5,986 nt of DNA from Oscillospiraceae bacterium (GTDB taxonomy: Bacteria > Bacillota > Clostridia > Oscillospirales > Ethanoligenentaceae). Of the stretch, positions 4,072 through 5,986 are shown one piece after another. The DNA lies in contig DOXU01000263.1 of the NCBI GenBank assembly GCA_003518885.1, forward strand, positions 1 to 5,986, in the 5' to 3' direction. The position numbers were made by a program, and so were the translations under genes. Numbering within the stretch: position 1 is the stretch's first letter; every line of letters starts with the position of its first letter. The notes below the pieces were generated by a model, which was not told where the DNA came from, made no database searches, and saw only the letters and a list, made by a program, of their open reading frames with translations.

Positions 4072-5160
4072 ATGAAACGTTCCACAAAAACAATGGCGGC
4101 GCTGTGCTTGTGTGCAGGGCTTGCGTTGCCCCTATTTGGTTGTTCGACCAAGGGCACCACTTCATCGGCGACCTCAAAGGTATCGTCGGCGGTGTCTTCT
4201 ACGGTATCCAAAATGACCACCCTGACCGACACCGCTGGCAATCGGGTCAAGGTGCCCCAAAGGATCAGTCACATTGCGGATGCAGCCACCGGGCATGCTG
4301 CTACTTTAATGGTGTTGGGAGCAGGCTCTAAGGTGGTTGCCGCCACCAATGATGCAAAAAACACACCGCTTGCCCTCAAGATGAATTCCGCGTTCAATAC
4401 GGCACTGACCACCACAGCGCGCACCTTTGATGCGACTGCCTTAAAGGCGAAAAAGCCGGATGTCTATTTTGCCACAGCAGATGATCCTGCGGCAAAGGCG
4501 GTACAAAAAACGGGAGTACCGGTCGTTGCGGTTGGTTTTAAAAACTTTGATCAGATGGGCAAAGCGGTGACCACCACCGCAACGGCCTTGGGTGGCGATG
4601 CGCCAGCCCGTGCCAAAGCCTTTAATTCTTACACACAATCCACGGTAAATAACGTGAAATCGACGACCTCGCAAATTCCAGAGAATGAAAAGTTGCGGGT
4701 GTTGCATTTGTCTTCTACTGATCCTATTAAGGTGGATGGCGGGGATACCATTGTGGATGAATGGATCAAAGATGCCGGCGGTGTCAATGCAGCGCAGGGC
4801 GTGACCGGAGACGCCAAAGAGGTCTCGTTAGATCAGGTGAAATCTTGGAATCCAGATGTGATCATCATCGGGAACACCGGGGAAGATGGTGCCAAAAAGA
4901 TCCGGGAGGATAGTAATTGGGCGGGCATCAAAGCGGTGCAGACCGGCAAAGTCTATAATAACCCGGTGGGAACTTATGCCTGGGATCGGTATACACCGGA
5001 GTCTGTTTTGCAGGTGCAGTGGGCAGCCAAGACCTTGTATCCGGATCGTTTCACTAGCCTGGATATGAACCAAGCGGTCAAAGATTATTATAAAAAGTTC
5101 ATGAATTACGATATTTCGGATGCCGATGTGCAAACAGTTTTAAATCCACAAAAAGCTTAA
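4072..5160 (+). CDS. Iron/siderophore/corrinoid-type ABC transporter substrate-binding lipoprotein
   Basis: The 362-residue product starts with a lipoprotein signal: basic MKRSTK, a hydrophobic core (8-22) and lipobox LFGC with Cys24 as the acylation site. A Ser/Thr/Ala linker (25-48) precedes the two-lobed domain, which opens with TLTDTAGNRVKVPQRI (50-65) as in the FecB/BtuF (Peripla_BP_2) family. Later marks are LKAKKPDVYFAT, VKSWNPDVIIIGN, and the C-terminal NPVGTYAWDRYTPESVLQ (297-314) with AAKTLYPDRF, typical of the HemV-2-like iron-complex subgroup. It should sit on the outer face of the membrane and deliver an iron-chelate, heme or corrinoid; the ligand cannot be read from sequence. 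Two ATGs compete: AGGAGG is 9 nt from 4072 but only 3 nt from 4066, so 4072 is preferred. No permease or ATPase gene is adjacent. No clear promoter or Fur/DtxR box was found in 3889-4056, which otherwise looks empty. Confidence 0.92.
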   Translation: MKRSTKTMAALCLCAGLALPLFGCSTKGTTSSATSKVSSAVSSTVSKMTTLTDTAGNRVKVPQRISHIADAATGHAATLMVLGAGSKVVAATNDAKNTPLALKMNSAFNTALTTTARTFDATALKAKKPDVYFATADDPAAKAVQKTGVPVVAVGFKNFDQMGKAVTTTATALGGDAPARAKAFNSYTQSTVNNVKSTTSQIPENEKLRVLHLSSTDPIKVDGGDTIVDEWIKDAGGVNAAQGVTGDAKEVSLDQVKSWNPDVIIIGNTGEDGAKKIREDSNWAGIKAVQTGKVYNNPVGTYAWDRYTPESVLQVQWAAKTLYPDRFTSLDMNQAVKDYYKKFMNYDISDADVQTVLNPQKA

Positions 5161-5184
5161 TAAAGCGCAGAATAAGGCCAAAAG

Positions 5185-5219
5185 ACGCTGCCCATATCGG
5201 GGTGGCGTTTTTCTTTTTG
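5185..5219 (+). terminator. Rho-independent terminator of the substrate-binding protein gene
   Basis: ACGCTGCCC (5185-5193) and GGGTGGCGT (5200-5208) form a 9-bp stem with two wobbles and a 6-nt loop, followed by TTTTTCTTTTT. It lies 25 bp after the stop, so the lipoprotein gene ends its own transcript and is not cotranscribed with the downstream MarR gene. Confidence 0.88.
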
Positions 5220-5229
5220 TAAAAAAAGT

Positions 5230-5315
5230 TACGGTACCTTATAAAAAACCCTTGACAAACAAGGTAAGGTGCCTTATCATATAACTCGTAAGGTACCTAA
5301 ACAAAAGGCACCTTA
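5230..5315. promoter_or_regulatory. Four operator-like palindromes around the MarR promoter
   Basis: Four 12-mers match a TAAGG(T/C)(A/G)CCTTA palindrome: TACGGTACCTTA (5230-5241), TAAGGTGCCTTA (5265-5276), TAAGGTACCTAA (5289-5300) and AAAGGCACCTTA (5304-5315). The second has perfect 5-bp arms; the others deviate by one base from the consensus. They lie upstream of the -35, across the spacer and -10, around the transcript start, and in the leader. Centres are about 35, 24 and 15 bp apart. A MarR dimer at the second site would block RNA polymerase, so autorepression is the likely outcome. The motif is not seen elsewhere in the window. Confidence 0.8.
5252..5280 (+). promoter_or_regulatory. Sigma-A promoter of the MarR gene
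   Basis: A consensus TTGACA (5252-5257) and TATCAT (5275-5280) are separated by 17 bp. Transcription should start near 5287, giving a leader of about 65 nt that contains two of the operator-like palindromes. Confidence 0.88.
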
Positions 5316-5352
5316 GTAAAAAAGTAAAACAAACGAAAAAGGAGTTTTTATC

Positions 5353-5986
5353 ATGAAAACAACACTTTCAGAAAAAATATTCAAACAGATTCGGCACACC
5401 ATGGGTCTTCTGCAAAAAGAGCGGTTTGTACAGGCGGCCAAGGGCCGGAAAGACGGCGTGTATCAGGGTATGGATCGTGTGCAGGTTCGCGTACTGGGGG
5501 ATCTGCTCGAAAAGGACAATCAGCCAGCAGCGGAGCTTCTCAAGTCCATGCATGTGCACCAGAACATGGCGGAGTTTGCCCTGAGCAGATTGGAAGCAGA
5601 GGGCTATATCAGCCGCGCCGGTAGTGAGGCCGATCGCCATGTGATTGAGGTCACTTTGACAGACAAAGGTCGTGCGATCGCCGAGAAACAAAAAGCCAGT
5701 CGGGAAGAGACGTTGACCACTTGCTTTGAGGGCCTGAACGAAGAAGAAGGAACCCAGTTGCTTACTTTGTTGGAAAAATGGAATGCCAATTTGACGACCA
5801 AGGTAAAGGCAGAGAACGAAGCGGAGTTTGCCGAAGCGGATGAAAATGGATTCCCTTGCGGCGGTGATTTTAGCGCGGATTCTCGTGCGCAGATGATGCA
5901 AATGATGCAGGGCATGCGGGGTGAACACGGCGGAGGCTTCGGTCATTTTTCCATGAATCCCATGAAAATGATGAAAATGTGGAGAA
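5353..5986 (+). CDS. MarR-family transcriptional regulator (3' end outside window)
   Basis: The frame is open from an ATG at 5353, with GGAG 8 nt upstream, to the window edge: 211 residues and no stop. Residues 1-150 have the MarR shape: an N-terminal dimerisation helix, a winged helix with MHVHQNMAEFALSRLEAEGYISR (66-88) as turn and recognition helix, the wing with ADRHVIEVTLTDKGR (93-107) containing the conserved Asp-Arg and LT-x-x-G, and a C-terminal dimerisation helix (about 128-153). Most MarR proteins stop near 140-160 residues. This one continues with an acidic linker and then a Met/His/Gly-rich tail: Met at 181, 182, 184, 185, 188, 201, 204, 206, 207 and 209, and His192 and His198. 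MarR proteins with such tails often precede ABC exporter pairs in Bacillota, but the downstream gene is not visible. Four palindromes at its promoter point to autoregulation. A long antisense ORF over this region is a shadow. Confidence 0.93.
   Translation, partial: MKTTLSEKIFKQIRHTMGLLQKERFVQAAKGRKDGVYQGMDRVQVRVLGDLLEKDNQPAAELLKSMHVHQNMAEFALSRLEAEGYISRAGSEADRHVIEVTLTDKGRAIAEKQKASREETLTTCFEGLNEEEGTQLLTLLEKWNANLTTKVKAENEAEFAEADENGFPCGGDFSADSRAQMMQMMQGMRGEHGGGFGHFSMNPMKMMKMWR

Noticed and set aside
5368..5946. A 192-residue open frame on the minus strand
   Set aside because: It is antisense to the MarR gene, which has a promoter, ribosome binding site and recognisable domain. The antisense product is low-complexity and has no ribosome binding site or family resemblance.

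Overview
The window reads as mid-to-low-GC Bacillota (Firmicutes) chromosome, most likely a clostridial lineage. The evidence is purine-rich AGGAGG-type ribosome binding sites on nearly every gene, sigma-A promoters with 17-bp spacers, a lipoprotein with a Ser/Thr/Ala linker of the kind common in Oscillospiraceae-like organisms, and family choices typical of Clostridia. The genus cannot be named from this sequence. No mobile element, CRISPR array, tRNA or rRNA is visible.

Layout. 1-144: the Cys-rich C-terminus of a forward gene that begins outside the window. 145-511: noncoding, with a run of small hairpins and a perfect bidirectional terminator at 411-440. 512-886 (minus): an FMN-binding split-barrel protein. 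It is divergent from an Rrf2-family regulator at 1087-1587 (plus), which has a near-consensus promoter overlapped by an 11-bp palindrome. 1588-1764: two long-loop inverted repeats between convergent genes. 1765-2010 (minus): a small stand-alone XRE regulator. 2098-2262 (plus): a doubtful 54-residue ORF, followed by a hairpin-rich stretch ending in a good terminator at 2406-2431. 2530-2865 (minus): an HxlR regulator, divergent from a short-chain dehydrogenase-like protein at 2987-3811 (plus); a 9-bp inverted repeat spans the shared promoter region. 4072-5160 (plus): a lipoprotein of the iron/siderophore/corrinoid-type ABC substrate-binding family, with no permease or ATPase gene beside it and its own terminator. 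5353 to the window end (plus): a MarR-family regulator running off the edge, with four copies of a TAAGG/CCTTA operator-like palindrome packed around its promoter.

How it fits together. The region is a series of short, independently terminated transcription units, and four of the eight well-supported genes are one-domain regulators (Rrf2, XRE, HxlR, MarR). Two of these form classic divergent regulator-target pairs with flavin- or nucleotide-binding proteins (Rrf2 with the FMN-binding protein; HxlR with the SDR), suggesting local redox or electrophile-sensing circuits. The most striking signals are the four-site operator array at the MarR promoter with the regulator's Met/His/Gly-rich tail, and an SDR-like protein that has lost the Asn, Tyr and Lys of the usual catalytic tetrad. 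No clearly new multi-gene system is evident.
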